A stretch of 35,633 bases of DNA from the NCBI GenBank assembly GCA_016839445.1, contig JAEOUG010000173.1, forward strand, positions 1-35,633, read 5' to 3'. The translations under genes were made by a program, and so were the position numbers. Positions 23,550-31,249 of this stretch are shown here, piece by piece; position 1 is the first letter of the stretch, and each line of letters starts with the position of its first letter. The DNA is from Candidatus Thorarchaeota archaeon (GTDB taxonomy: Archaea > Asgardarchaeota > Thorarchaeia > Thorarchaeales > Thorarchaeaceae). The notes under the pieces were generated by a model that did not search any database, was not told where the DNA came from, and was given only the letters and a program-made list of their open reading frames with translations.

Positions 23550-23999
23550 ATGCAGAAACGAAAATCAAAGAAAATCAACAAACTCAGAGGCCAGCGCAGC
23601 GCCGGGTATGGATATACAAAGGGGCATCGAGCCTCCGGACAACGTGGCGGAAAGGGTATGGCTGGGACTAAGAAACACCACTACATCAAGGTCATGCAGG
23701 AGAACCCTCGTTACTTCGGGAAGTGGGGCTTCAAGAGACCCCAGAAGGTCATTGAGGATCTTGAGGCAGTGAATGTGGGCACGATTGATGAGGCTGCCGA
23801 CAGACTCGTAGAGAGGGGTATGGCCACCGTCAAAGGGAAGAAATACACAATCGATGTTGCGAAGTTGGGCGTTGACCGCATCCTTGGCTCAGGGAAGGTC
23901 ATTCGGAAGCTCGACTTGGTTGGTGTCAAGGCAATCACACCTAGAGCAAGAGAGAAGATAGTGTCTTCCGGTGGCTCAGTAGACCTTCCTGAAGAGTAG
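23550..23999 (+). CDS. rpl15: Ribosomal protein uL15
   Basis: A 149-residue protein. The basic glycine-rich N-terminus includes GYGYTKGHRASGQRGGKG, followed by GFKRPQKVIEDLEAVNVG and a C-terminal globular part ending in ITPRAREKIVSSGGSVDL. It is complete and normal in length. The SecY gene follows after a 74-bp spacer with its own TATA box. Confidence 0.95.
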   Translation: MQKRKSKKINKLRGQRSAGYGYTKGHRASGQRGGKGMAGTKKHHYIKVMQENPRYFGKWGFKRPQKVIEDLEAVNVGTIDEAADRLVERGMATVKGKKYTIDVAKLGVDRILGSGKVIRKLDLVGVKAITPRAREKIVSSGGSVDLPEE

Positions 24000-24021
24000 C
24001 TGGAACCTCAGACCACTAGCT

Positions 24022-24027
24022 TTAAAG
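24022..24027 (+). promoter_or_regulatory. TATA box of secY
   Basis: TTTAAA in AGCTTTAAAGGC, about 50 bp before the TTG start. A predicted transcript start near 24047 leaves a ~27-nt leader that includes AGGAGG at 24061-24066. It permits secY expression independent of the ribosomal genes. Confidence 0.55.
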
Positions 24028-24073
24028 GCACTGTCCATCAGGGACCGCCGAAGCACCTGCAGGAGGCAATAGA

Positions 24074-25594
24074 TTGCCAAGTACATTCCTCAAAGCTCTA
24101 TCACCATTCGTCAGGATAATGCCTGAAGTGAAGCAGCCCGATAGAGACGTAAGCTTCCGAGAGAAGTTCGTCTGGACGGCTATAGTGCTGATAGCCTTCC
24201 TCATCATGTCCCACATGCCACTCTTTGGCGTGGACAAGGATGTTGGAACCGACTATCTTTGGGCGATGCGAGTCATCCTCGCCAGCACTCGCGGAACTCT
24301 CATGGAGCTGGGAATTGGTCCAATAGTCACTGCAGGTCTGGTCATGCAGCTCCTACAGGGTTCGAAGATCATCAATGTTGATTTCAGCGACCCTGATGAT
24401 CGAGCACTCTTCACCGGAGGACAGAAAGTCCTGGCCATGTTCATGACGGCGTTCCAAGCCATAGCCTACATCATGGGCAATGCCTACGGACCACTCGGCC
24501 CCGAGGCAGCTCTGATTGTCTTCGCACAGCTGTTCATCTCAGGAATCGTGATCATTCTCATGGATGAACTTGTGCAGAAGGGATGGGGTCTCGGTTCAGG
24601 AGTATCGCTGTTCATCATGACCAATGTAGCAGGGCAAGTCATCTTCAACTCCCTGAACTTCATCGAGCTGGAGCAGGGCTCTCCCATTGGTTACATGGGT
24701 GGCACTCTGGCAGACCCGGTACCTACGAACCTTCCAAAGGGCATCCTTGCAGCCATAATTGCCAATCTTCTGCGCGCAGTCGGCATTGGTACAGCTCAGG
24801 GCGACCCTGTTGACGCTCTCTGGCTTATCGTAAGGAATGGATTCGACCCGAGCATACTCTCGCTGATCATCACCTTCGTAATCTTCGGAGCAGTCATCTG
24901 GATGGAGTCAGTGCGTGTGGAGATACCTCTCCAGTATGCGAAGTATAGAGGTATGAAGGCGCGCTACCCGATCAAGTTGCTCTATACGTCAAACATTCCA
25001 GTGATTCTCGCGCAAGCACTCTATGCCAACATCCTCTTCTTCGGGCAGATAATATGGGGCAGCTTCAATTCGGACGGCAACAATCCGTTTCTTAGCTGGA
25101 TTGGCATCTTTGTAAGGGACCCAGACTCAGGAAGGATGGAAGCTGTAAGCGGCCTGGCGAGATACATCACTCCACCACAGGGTATATTCTCCCTGTTGCA
25201 GGAGGGTGATGGCTGGTTGCATGTCATAATCTATGCGAGTCTCATGATCCTGCTCTGCTGGGGATTCTCGCGTATTTGGGTTGACATTTCTGGAATTGCT
25301 CCTCGAGATGTTTCTCGGCAACTCCTCAACTCGGGCTATATCGTCCCTGGTTTCAGGAGAAGTGAGAAGGTTCTCGAGCGTCTCCTTGAACGCTACATAC
25401 CTGTGGTGGCGGGACTTGGTGGATTCCTAATAGGAATACTCGCGGCCGCAGCAGATGTCATGGGTGCCCTAGCAAGTGGAACGGGTATACTCCTAATGGT
25501 CAGCATCATCAAGCAGTACTACGAGCAACTGGCCAAGGAGCAACTTGCAGGGATAGGTGGCGAAGGAGTCGCCGGACTACTGGGAATCCTATAG
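24074..25594 (+). CDS. secY: Preprotein translocase subunit SecY (Sec61 alpha)
   Basis: A 506-residue channel subunit of the Sec translocon, with about ten membrane segments. TM1 is near 36-56 (VLIAFLIMSHMPLFG); the plug region and the pattern GIGPIVTAGLVMQLLQGSK follow. Other typical stretches are DELVQKGWGLGSGVSLFI and MESVRVEIPLQYAKYRGMKARYPIKLLYTSNIPVIL. The start is TTG 24074, supported by AGGAGG seven bases upstream. It closes the spc-type block. Confidence 0.96.
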   Translation: MPSTFLKALSPFVRIMPEVKQPDRDVSFREKFVWTAIVLIAFLIMSHMPLFGVDKDVGTDYLWAMRVILASTRGTLMELGIGPIVTAGLVMQLLQGSKIINVDFSDPDDRALFTGGQKVLAMFMTAFQAIAYIMGNAYGPLGPEAALIVFAQLFISGIVIILMDELVQKGWGLGSGVSLFIMTNVAGQVIFNSLNFIELEQGSPIGYMGGTLADPVPTNLPKGILAAIIANLLRAVGIGTAQGDPVDALWLIVRNGFDPSILSLIITFVIFGAVIWMESVRVEIPLQYAKYRGMKARYPIKLLYTSNIPVILAQALYANILFFGQIIWGSFNSDGNNPFLSWIGIFVRDPDSGRMEAVSGLARYITPPQGIFSLLQEGDGWLHVIIYASLMILLCWGFSRIWVDISGIAPRDVSRQLLNSGYIVPGFRRSEKVLERLLERYIPVVAGLGGFLIGILAAAADVMGALASGTGILLMVSIIKQYYEQLAKEQLAGIGGEGVAGLLGIL

Positions 25595-25623
25595 TGGATA
25601 TGGGGGCTCCAGCCCCCTCCCAC
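25594..25623 (+). terminator. Hairpin immediately after secY
   Basis: GGGGGC (25602-25607), loop TCCA, GCCCCC (25612-25617), flanked by GTGG/CCAC (25594-25597 with 25620-25623). It starts at the secY stop and ends about 14 bp before the Nudix ATG. No U-run follows, so it may be a processing or attenuation structure rather than a terminator. Confidence 0.4.
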
Positions 25624-25636
25624 TCAGGTGGCGTAG

Positions 25637-26104
25637 ATGATAAGAAAGGACAAGGTATTCGCATACATAACACAGGGCACAAGACTTCTTGTCTTCCTAG
25701 AGCGCGGATTCGAGGGATTCGGACTTCAGATTCCTGCAGGTTCACCCCATAAGGAGGAGGCCCTTGAGAAGGCAGTGCTAAGAGAGAGTCGAGAAGAGAC
25801 AGGGCTCAATGGACTGAGGTTGGTCGCGTACCTCGGCTCAGTGAGCGCAGACCAGACGAAGTACGGCATCAACGAGATTCATGACAGACATTTCTATCAT
25901 CTCGTCTATGAAGGAGTAGCTCGGGACACCTGGGAACACGTTGAGGCGGATCCCAGCATTGTGACCGAATGCACTCCCGAGGTCATAGTCTTCGAATTGC
26001 GCTGGATAGACCTGAGCCTCGAGATACCCACTCTTGCAGAGGGACATGACGCATACCTTGGAGTCCTTCTGGAGATGCTTGATACGAACCAGAAGATTCT
26101 CTGA
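25637..26104 (+). CDS. Nudix hydrolase
   Basis: A 155-residue protein with a complete Nudix box: G35, E41, then R49-E50 ... E53-E54-x-G56-L57 (RESREETGL). Such enzymes hydrolyse nucleoside diphosphate derivatives with Mg2+; the substrate cannot be deduced here. It lies 42 bp after secY on the same strand. The insert between box and C-terminus (HDRHFYHLVYEGVARDTWEH) is typical of small housekeeping Nudix proteins. Confidence 0.88.
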   Translation: MIRKDKVFAYITQGTRLLVFLERGFEGFGLQIPAGSPHKEEALEKAVLRESREETGLNGLRLVAYLGSVSADQTKYGINEIHDRHFYHLVYEGVARDTWEHVEADPSIVTECTPEVIVFELRWIDLSLEIPTLAEGHDAYLGVLLEMLDTNQKIL

Positions 26105-26188
26105 CGGAGTTGGCAAGCCTTATCAACTCCCACGGTTCTCTCTGCATCGGCGTGGACGATGAGATAACCACCGGGCCGGCGATTATCA

Positions 26189-27190
26189 GTGCTTGTTCAG
26201 ACAATCTACACAACTGAGCAGCTTGTAGCTGCGGGAAGCATTCTGCTTCTCCTACTGCTAATCATCGTATGGGTTGTCAGAGGTGCCACTGACGAGGCCA
26301 GCACTGAGTTCTTCGATAGGAAGGACTTGCGGCCGGCGACACCTGCCCCATCGCAGAAGGCAGAGGCCCCTCTGCGTCCAGATGTTGAAGCAGTGAGGGT
26401 CCTGAGAGGGGGAGCTTTCGTAGGCAACAGGATGCGGTTCAAGGCGAAGGTAGTTAACGAGTCTGAATACACCATCACCGATGTCACAGTCCATCTTGTG
26501 TCATATCCGAGAGATGCACTCCTGCTTGATGGTAGAGATGATGATGTGCGCTTTGGGAAGATCGAGCCAGGCGCTTTTCGAAGCCCATCTTTCGAGTTCA
26601 TCCCAACCCAAGACTGTGTCAAGGGAGAGATTGTTGCAGGAGTCACATACGTAGACTACAGGGGCAAGGCCCATAGCCTCACAACAAGGCCGTACACAAT
26701 CAGGGCGGTCTGTGATCTGCTGATTCCTGATGACATAACCCCTGAGGATTTCAGGATTGCACTGCAAGGATTTCATAGCGGAGATGTGGTGGTGTCGGTG
26801 GAGGAGTGGACGCCTCGGAAGATGTTTGAGATGGCGGGGCAGATTCTTACGGAATCCAATTTCAGCACTGTGCGCTCTCATTTCGAGGTGTCTGATGGAT
26901 TTGCAGAGGGCAAGATTGAGGGCTGGGCTAGGGGGAAGTACACGGGGAAGCAACTGGGAGTCGAGCTGATTATAGGAGGCCCACAGAACGAGGGCGGAGC
27001 GTCCTGCACCGTCAAGGTTTCAGGAGAGGATGGCGCAATGGTTGTGCCTGCGCTCGAGGACCTCAGGTCCAGACTGTGTTCTTGGCTCTGTCCCCAATGC
27101 CGGAGCGCGCTGTCCGCTGATCAGGTCACGGTTCTTCGGAGAGGCGGCGTAATTGATTGCTCATACTGCGGGACGTCAATCGGTAGGTAG
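26189..27190 (+). CDS. Membrane-anchored protein with beta-sandwich, second alpha/beta domain and C-terminal Zn ribbon
   Basis: A 333-residue protein starting at GTG 26189. Residues 12-30 form one membrane span (GSILLLLLLIIVWVV); a Pro/Ala linker follows. Residues about 65-180 look like an Ig-type beta-sandwich (RMRFKAKVVNESEYTITDVT to YVDYRGKAHSLTT). Residues about 185-295 form a second domain (FEMAGQILTESNFSTVRSHF, GWARGKYTGKQLGVELIIGG). A zinc ribbon (C301, C304, C324, C327) closes the protein. I cannot name the family. The sandwich-plus-platform order resembles adaptor/coatomer appendages, which is speculative. The main part is probably cytoplasmic. Confidence 0.7.
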   Translation: MLVQTIYTTEQLVAAGSILLLLLLIIVWVVRGATDEASTEFFDRKDLRPATPAPSQKAEAPLRPDVEAVRVLRGGAFVGNRMRFKAKVVNESEYTITDVTVHLVSYPRDALLLDGRDDDVRFGKIEPGAFRSPSFEFIPTQDCVKGEIVAGVTYVDYRGKAHSLTTRPYTIRAVCDLLIPDDITPEDFRIALQGFHSGDVVVSVEEWTPRKMFEMAGQILTESNFSTVRSHFEVSDGFAEGKIEGWARGKYTGKQLGVELIIGGPQNEGGASCTVKVSGEDGAMVVPALEDLRSRLCSWLCPQCRSALSADQVTVLRRGGVIDCSYCGTSIGR

Positions 27191-27200
27191 ACGATAGGCC

Positions 27201-27710
27201 TCATCGGGATCTGCCCTTCTTGATAACGAAGAAGAGCACCACGCAAGCTACACCGACTGCACCTGAGAAGGTCAGCAATTCAAGCAGGGGACTCGCCCAT
27301 ACCGTTGTCGATGTCGATGCTGTTGAGGTTGTGGTGTCAGTGAGAATCGTGATGGTGGGTGTGCTCGCGTATAGAAGGTGCGTATTGACAAGCACATAGT
27401 CGTCAAAGAGGACAGACACAAGGCTTGGAGCACAGCTGAAGTTCGAGGGTAGGCGGAATCGGCAGACTGTGTCCCCTGATATCTCAGAATTCCTATACGT
27501 CAGGGTGCCATTTGCGGTGGTCACCTCTATTGTCAGATTCTGGGTGTACGTGAGTGTGTGGAGTAGCTCATTGAGGTCTCCAATCTCAAGATCAAGCGTT
27601 CTTGAGGGGAGGTAGTAACTCGCGTTCCGCGTTTCCCAGGGCGCAAACCCTAGGTTCGGCGGCTCTTGCACAGAAGGAATTATAACGTGTGCAGATGACC
27701 GAGCGCTCAA
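27201..27710 (-). CDS. Hypothetical C-terminally anchored surface-type protein, possibly 5'-truncated
   Basis: A 169-residue frame with first start TTG 27710 (a stop precedes it directly; GTG 27671 is the alternative). It has a beta-rich domain with several N-x-S/T sites (NASYY, NLTIE, NGTLT, NFSCA), a Thr/Ser-rich stalk (about 121-138), one membrane span (LLTFSGAVGVACVVLFFVI) and a KKGRSR tail. This is the usual end of an archaeal exported protein, but no N-terminal signal peptide is present. It may be the remnant of a longer gene or have a misread start. It overlaps the adk promoter region. Confidence 0.5.
   Translation of the reverse strand: MSARSSAHVIIPSVQEPPNLGFAPWETRNASYYLPSRTLDLEIGDLNELLHTLTYTQNLTIEVTTANGTLTYRNSEISGDTVCRFRLPSNFSCAPSLVSVLFDDYVLVNTHLLYASTPTITILTDTTTSTASTSTTVWASPLLELLTFSGAVGVACVVLFFVIKKGRSR
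27678..27686 (+). promoter_or_regulatory. TATA box of the adk operon
   Basis: AATTATAAC, placing the transcript start near 27708, just before ATG 27719. It can also be read on the other strand as GTTATAATT, so it might serve the divergent gene as well. Confidence 0.45.
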
Positions 27711-27733
27711 TCAGGGTAATGGTGAGCAGCCAG

Positions 27734-28324
27734 ATGAGTGAAGCAAGAAACGTTGTGATAGTGACTGGGATTCCCGGTGTAGGAAAGACGACCGTCATCA
27801 ACTCAGCTGTGGAGAAAGTCAAGACAGACCACGGCGAAGATGTACTTGTCCTCAACTTCGGCACAGAGATGTTTGAAGTGGCCTCAAAGGCCGGCCTTGT
27901 CAAGGATAGAGATGAGATGCGAAAGATGCCGACTGCAAAGCAGCGGGAGAACCAGAAAAAGGCGGGCGAGGCGATTGCTAGGAAGGCGGAGAAGGCCAGG
28001 GTGATCGTAGACACACACACTCTCATACAGACCAACAACGGATACCTTATCGGTCTACCCGAGTGGGTTGTTCGGGCCATCTCACCAAAGACTGTAGTGC
28101 TCGTAGAAGCAGATTCCGAGAAGATTGCAGGCCGACGCTCTAACGATCCATCACGAGCGCGAGATGCTCAGACCGCCCAAGACATCCAAGTTCATCAAGA
28201 AATGTGCAGAGCAGCGGCTGTCGCGGTTGGTACACTGACTGGAGCAACAGTGAGAATCATTAAAAATCGCGAGGGCAAAGTTGAAGAAGCCGCATCTGAA
28301 TTGGCACAGACGCTGATGGAGTAG
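27734..28324 (+). CDS. adkA: Adenylate kinase, archaeal AdkA type
   Basis: 196 residues from ATG 27734; ATG 27719 in frame is equally possible and would add five residues. The P-loop is GIPGVGKTT near the N-terminus (NVVIVTGIPGVGKTT). Archaeal AdkA lacks the bacterial LID zinc domain, as here. Other family features are VLNFGTEMFEVASKAGL, IVDTHTLIQTNNGYLIGLP and VVLVEADSEKIAGRR. It equilibrates AMP, ADP and ATP. Placement near SecY and before DUF106 is the common archaeal order. Confidence 0.94.
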   Translation: MSEARNVVIVTGIPGVGKTTVINSAVEKVKTDHGEDVLVLNFGTEMFEVASKAGLVKDRDEMRKMPTAKQRENQKKAGEAIARKAEKARVIVDTHTLIQTNNGYLIGLPEWVVRAISPKTVVLVEADSEKIAGRRSNDPSRARDAQTAQDIQVHQEMCRAAAVAVGTLTGATVRIIKNREGKVEEAASELAQTLME

Positions 28325-28331
28325 CTCAAGA

Positions 28332-28895
28332 ATGCAGGATCTCCTCGTAGACTTCATGAACTGGTTCATTGTGACTTTCCAGGTCGTAAGGTATCGGCCG
28401 TACGCGCCATTATTCGTGATGCTAGTCTCTGTGTCAGTGTCCACTATGAGTAATCTTGCCATGAGGAGATTCGCTGACATGAGGCGCCTGAATAGGTACC
28501 AGCTTGAGATCAAGCAGTTCCGGGAGATGGAGAAGGAGGCCCAGAGGACTCAGAATGAAAAGCTCCTGCGTAAGGTGAAGAGGAGAAAGGCATACATCGA
28601 CAACATCCAGAGAGGGATGCTTGGAGCAAGGTGTAAACCTTCGCTGATATTCATCATTCCATTCATGTTCATTTTCTCGATGCTCAGGGGATTCTACAAC
28701 GAGGGAGGAACAGACCTGATTGTGGCAGTGTTACCCTTTGATGCTCACGAGCTTCTTCCTTTTGTCAATGGAATGCTTGGCACACCAGTCGACGGTGGCT
28801 TCGGAATGACATTTTGGGGCTTCTACTTCTTGGTCGGACTAGGTCTCTCAAGCATACTGCAACGAATTATGGGAACTCAGGTCATGACTGCCTAG
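28332..28895 (+). CDS. DUF106 / EMC3-TMCO1-like membrane protein (Oxa1 superfamily)
   Basis: A 187-residue protein, seven bases after adk. It has an N-terminal span (PLFVMLVSVSVSTMSNLAM), a charged coiled coil (about 50-95, MRRLNRYQLEIKQFREMEKEA) and two C-terminal spans (PSLIFIIPFMFIFSMLRGF, FGMTFWGFYFLVGLGLSSIL). This is the layout of archaeal DUF106, related to YidC, Get1, EMC3 and TMCO1, which insert membrane proteins co-translationally. Its place beside secY and ribosomal genes fits that role. Confidence 0.9.
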   Translation: MQDLLVDFMNWFIVTFQVVRYRPYAPLFVMLVSVSVSTMSNLAMRRFADMRRLNRYQLEIKQFREMEKEAQRTQNEKLLRKVKRRKAYIDNIQRGMLGARCKPSLIFIIPFMFIFSMLRGFYNEGGTDLIVAVLPFDAHELLPFVNGMLGTPVDGGFGMTFWGFYFLVGLGLSSILQRIMGTQVMTA

Positions 28896-28908
28896 GGCCC
28901 ACCGGTTC

Positions 28909-28917
28909 CCTTAAAAG
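28909..28917 (+). promoter_or_regulatory. TATA-like element before rpl34e
   Basis: CCTTAAAAG about 45 bp before ATG 28960, predicting a transcript start near 28939 and a leader of about 20 nt. Confidence 0.4.
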
Positions 28918-28959
28918 CCAAGAACAAAGGGGAGCCACGTATAGAGAAGGTGCTAAGCT

Positions 28960-29226
28960 ATGCCACGACCCGGCCAACTCACTAGAGGAAGAGCGAATAG
29001 AGCAGTTAAGACACCCGGAGGCAGGATTGTAGTCCACCGGCGCAAGGTCTACAAGACAGGGGGAGTGTGTGCAGCGACTGGAGTGAAGATGCAGCTACCC
29101 AGGAAGTCGAAGCAGGTCCTGAGCAGGAAGTCTAGTCGCTCGTCCAAGCGGCCGAATCGCCCCTATGGTGGCGTCCTTTCACCCAGGGCACTCCGTCGCG
29201 GCGTCATTAGTCAGACACGAGAATAG
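28960..29226 (+). CDS. rpl34e: Ribosomal protein eL34, zinc-free form
   Basis: An 88-residue protein: MPRPGQLTRGRANRAVKTPGG at the N-terminus and KRPNRPYGGVLSP near the C-terminus define eL34. The zinc ligands usual in the family are lost. Where most archaeal forms have CxxC, this one has CAAT, and the second pair (often LCSSCL) reads LSPRAL. It is therefore a C-minus version. It lies two genes downstream of adk and 4 bp before cmk. Confidence 0.9.
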   Translation: MPRPGQLTRGRANRAVKTPGGRIVVHRRKVYKTGGVCAATGVKMQLPRKSKQVLSRKSSRSSKRPNRPYGGVLSPRALRRGVISQTRE

Positions 29227-29230
29227 GGCA

Positions 29231-29788
29231 ATGAAGCGAGTCATCACCATTGGTGGTCTCCATGGTACGGGCAAGAGCTCTGTGGCCGACGAGATTGCCC
29301 AGCGCTTCAACTTACGTCGTATGTCTGCGGGCATCGTTTTTCGACAGCTGGCCAAGGAGAGAGGACTCAGCATCGAGGAATTCAGTCTAGCAGCAGAAGA
29401 GGACGAGGAGATTGACAGACTAATCGACGAACGCCTCAGGCTAGAAGCTGAGAGGGGCAATGTTGTCATGGACGGACAACTTGCAGCATGGATGGCGGGA
29501 GAGAATGCAGACCTGAACATCCTTCTGACAGCGACTGACGAAACCAGAGTGAAGAGAATAGCGGACCGAGATAACAGGGACTTCGAGGCGTCACTGAGAG
29601 AGACACGTACCAGGGAAGCCAGCGAGAAGGAGAGGTACTTCGAGTTCTATGGCGTGGACATCTCTGATATCTCGATATATGATCTGATTATTGACACTGA
29701 AAACTACAGCCTCAAAGAAGTCGTGGAGATTGCCGCAGTGGCTGTCGAGGGCGTTCTCACAGAATCGGAAGAGACCGACAAAGCGTAA
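29231..29788 (+). CDS. cmk: Cytidylate kinase, archaeal type
   Basis: 185 residues from ATG 29231; the open frame extends to 29165 inside rpl34e but without homology. The P-loop is GGLHGTGKSS, followed by LRRMSAGIVFRQLAKERG and the CMP-binding and LID regions (VVMDGQLAAWM, DRDNRDFEASLRETRTREASEKERY). The enzyme makes CDP/dCDP from CMP/dCMP using ATP. Its position between L34e and L14e is conserved in archaea. Confidence 0.92.
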   Translation: MKRVITIGGLHGTGKSSVADEIAQRFNLRRMSAGIVFRQLAKERGLSIEEFSLAAEEDEEIDRLIDERLRLEAERGNVVMDGQLAAWMAGENADLNILLTATDETRVKRIADRDNRDFEASLRETRTREASEKERYFEFYGVDISDISIYDLIIDTENYSLKEVVEIAAVAVEGVLTESEETDKA

Positions 29789-29893
29789 GCCTCTTATTGA
29801 AACCGGGCGAGCAAAGACCGTCTCATAGTCCACAAGGATGATGCGTCGAGGCGACTTGATTGCATGACTACGGACTGTGTGAGGTGTAGCAGA

Positions 29894-30175
29894 ATGGCAT
29901 TGTACGAAATAGGCAGAGTATGTGTGAAGACAATGGGTCGCGAGGCCGGGTCTTATTGTGTCATAGTTGAGAGCACGGATGATGGTTTTGTCGTCGTCAC
30001 AGGACCAAAACACATCAGCGGAGTCAGAAGACGCCCATGCAATCCGCGACATCTAGAACCTCTGGACAAGATGATTCCCATAAAGGCAGGCGACAAAGAC
30101 GAGGATGTTGAGAAAGCCATCCAGGAAGCCGGCCTAGATGATCTTTTCAGGGAGAAGGTCAGAGTAGTCCTCTAG
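29894..30175 (+). CDS. rpl14e: Ribosomal protein eL14
   Basis: 93 residues from ATG 29894, chosen because GAGGTG lies seven bases upstream; the frame is open to 29864 but the extension is not family-like. KOW-type beta-barrel: MALYEIGRVCVKTMGREAGSY, VTGPKHISGVRRRPCNPRHLE. Archaeal eL14 lacks the eukaryotic C-terminal extension, as here. The 105 bp before it contain nothing recognisable. Confidence 0.92.
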   Translation: MALYEIGRVCVKTMGREAGSYCVIVESTDDGFVVVTGPKHISGVRRRPCNPRHLEPLDKMIPIKAGDKDEDVEKAIQEAGLDDLFREKVRVVL

Positions 30176-30202
30176 TACGGTCATTCACAGGAGGGTCTGC
30201 GC

Positions 30203-31207
30203 ATGAAGAACATGCTTCCAGCAGATACCCCTCGAGACACTATCATCAGAGTAGCAGACAGCACAAGTGACGAGTACGGATTCTCTTCGCTGGATAACCT
30301 CCCAATAGAGTACCTCTTGCACAACGGAGTGATTGCTCTCGACAAGCCTGCAGGGCCCACAAGTCACGAAGTCGCCACGTGGGTTAGAAGGATCCTTGAA
30401 GCGGACCGTGTTGGACACGGTGGCACGCTCGATCCCGGTGTTACAGGCATACTCCCAACAGGTGTCGGGTCAGCCACAAAGGCGATGCAAGCGCTCCTAT
30501 CAGCAGGCAAGGAGTATGTGTGTGTTCTTGAACTACACCATGCGGTTCACCAAGATGATGTTGCTGAAACCCTCAACGAGTTCACTGGGAAAATCTACCA
30601 GAAGCCCCCGCTCAGGTCATCTGTGAAGAGAGTCCTGCGTGTAAGAGAAGTGTACTACAATGACATCCTGGAGATAAAAGGAAGGCTTGTCTTGTTCAGA
30701 GTGGGATGCCAGGCGGGAACATACATCAGGAAGTTGTGTTTCGATGTTGGGGAGGCCTTGGGAGTCGGAGGGCACATGCGGGAGCTACGTAGGACCCGCG
30801 TCGGAGGATTCAGGGAGGATCAGCATCTCTGTACACTCACAGACCTGAGAGACGCCTTCGCGTTCTGGAAAGAAGATGGTATAGAAACAGAGATTCGGAA
30901 GTACTTGAGGCCAGTGGAAACGGCGCTTGAACATCTCCCAAGCATTGTCATAAGGGACTCTGCAGTAGATGCGCTCTGCCACGGGGCAGACCTGGCTGCC
31001 AGTGGCGTGGTGTCTATTCAGACTGGAGTGAAAGAAGGGGACATGGTCTCAATACTCACTCAGAAGGGCGAGGCTGTGGCCCTGGCCAAGAGTCTGGCAA
31101 GCAGCGAACGTATCGCTGCAATGAACAGCGGGATAGTTGCTGAATCGCAGCGCGTGCTTATGGAGAGAGGGAGATATCCGCAAATGTGGAAGAAGCACAC
31201 CGACTGA
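30203..31207 (+). CDS. cbf5: tRNA/rRNA pseudouridine synthase Cbf5 (TruB/dyskerin family)
   Basis: A 334-residue catalytic subunit of H/ACA ribonucleoproteins, also able to form pseudouridine 55 in tRNA. An N-terminal dyskerin-like stretch is followed by VIALDKPAGPTSHEV and the catalytic loop GHGGTLDPGVTG with its Asp. The RNA-binding region includes KPPLRSSVKRVLRVREVY and CQAGTYIRKLC. A PUA domain ends the protein (about 250-334, VDALCHGADLAASGV to VLMERGRYPQMW). GGAGG lies eight bases before ATG 30203. It is the last gene of the plus-strand supercluster. Confidence 0.95.
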   Translation: MKNMLPADTPRDTIIRVADSTSDEYGFSSLDNLPIEYLLHNGVIALDKPAGPTSHEVATWVRRILEADRVGHGGTLDPGVTGILPTGVGSATKAMQALLSAGKEYVCVLELHHAVHQDDVAETLNEFTGKIYQKPPLRSSVKRVLRVREVYYNDILEIKGRLVLFRVGCQAGTYIRKLCFDVGEALGVGGHMRELRRTRVGGFREDQHLCTLTDLRDAFAFWKEDGIETEIRKYLRPVETALEHLPSIVIRDSAVDALCHGADLAASGVVSIQTGVKEGDMVSILTQKGEAVALAKSLASSERIAAMNSGIVAESQRVLMERGRYPQMWKKHTD

Positions 31208-31222
31208 TTGTCCCACTCAGCC

Positions 31223-31232
31223 AAGCTTTTTA
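31223..31232 (+). promoter_or_regulatory. TATA-like element of the RNase P RNA gene
   Basis: GCTTTTTAGT lies about 25 bp before the predicted 5' end of the RNA at 31250, just after the cbf5 stop. Confidence 0.5.
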
Positions 31233-31249
31233 GTGTTTGATTCTGAGTG

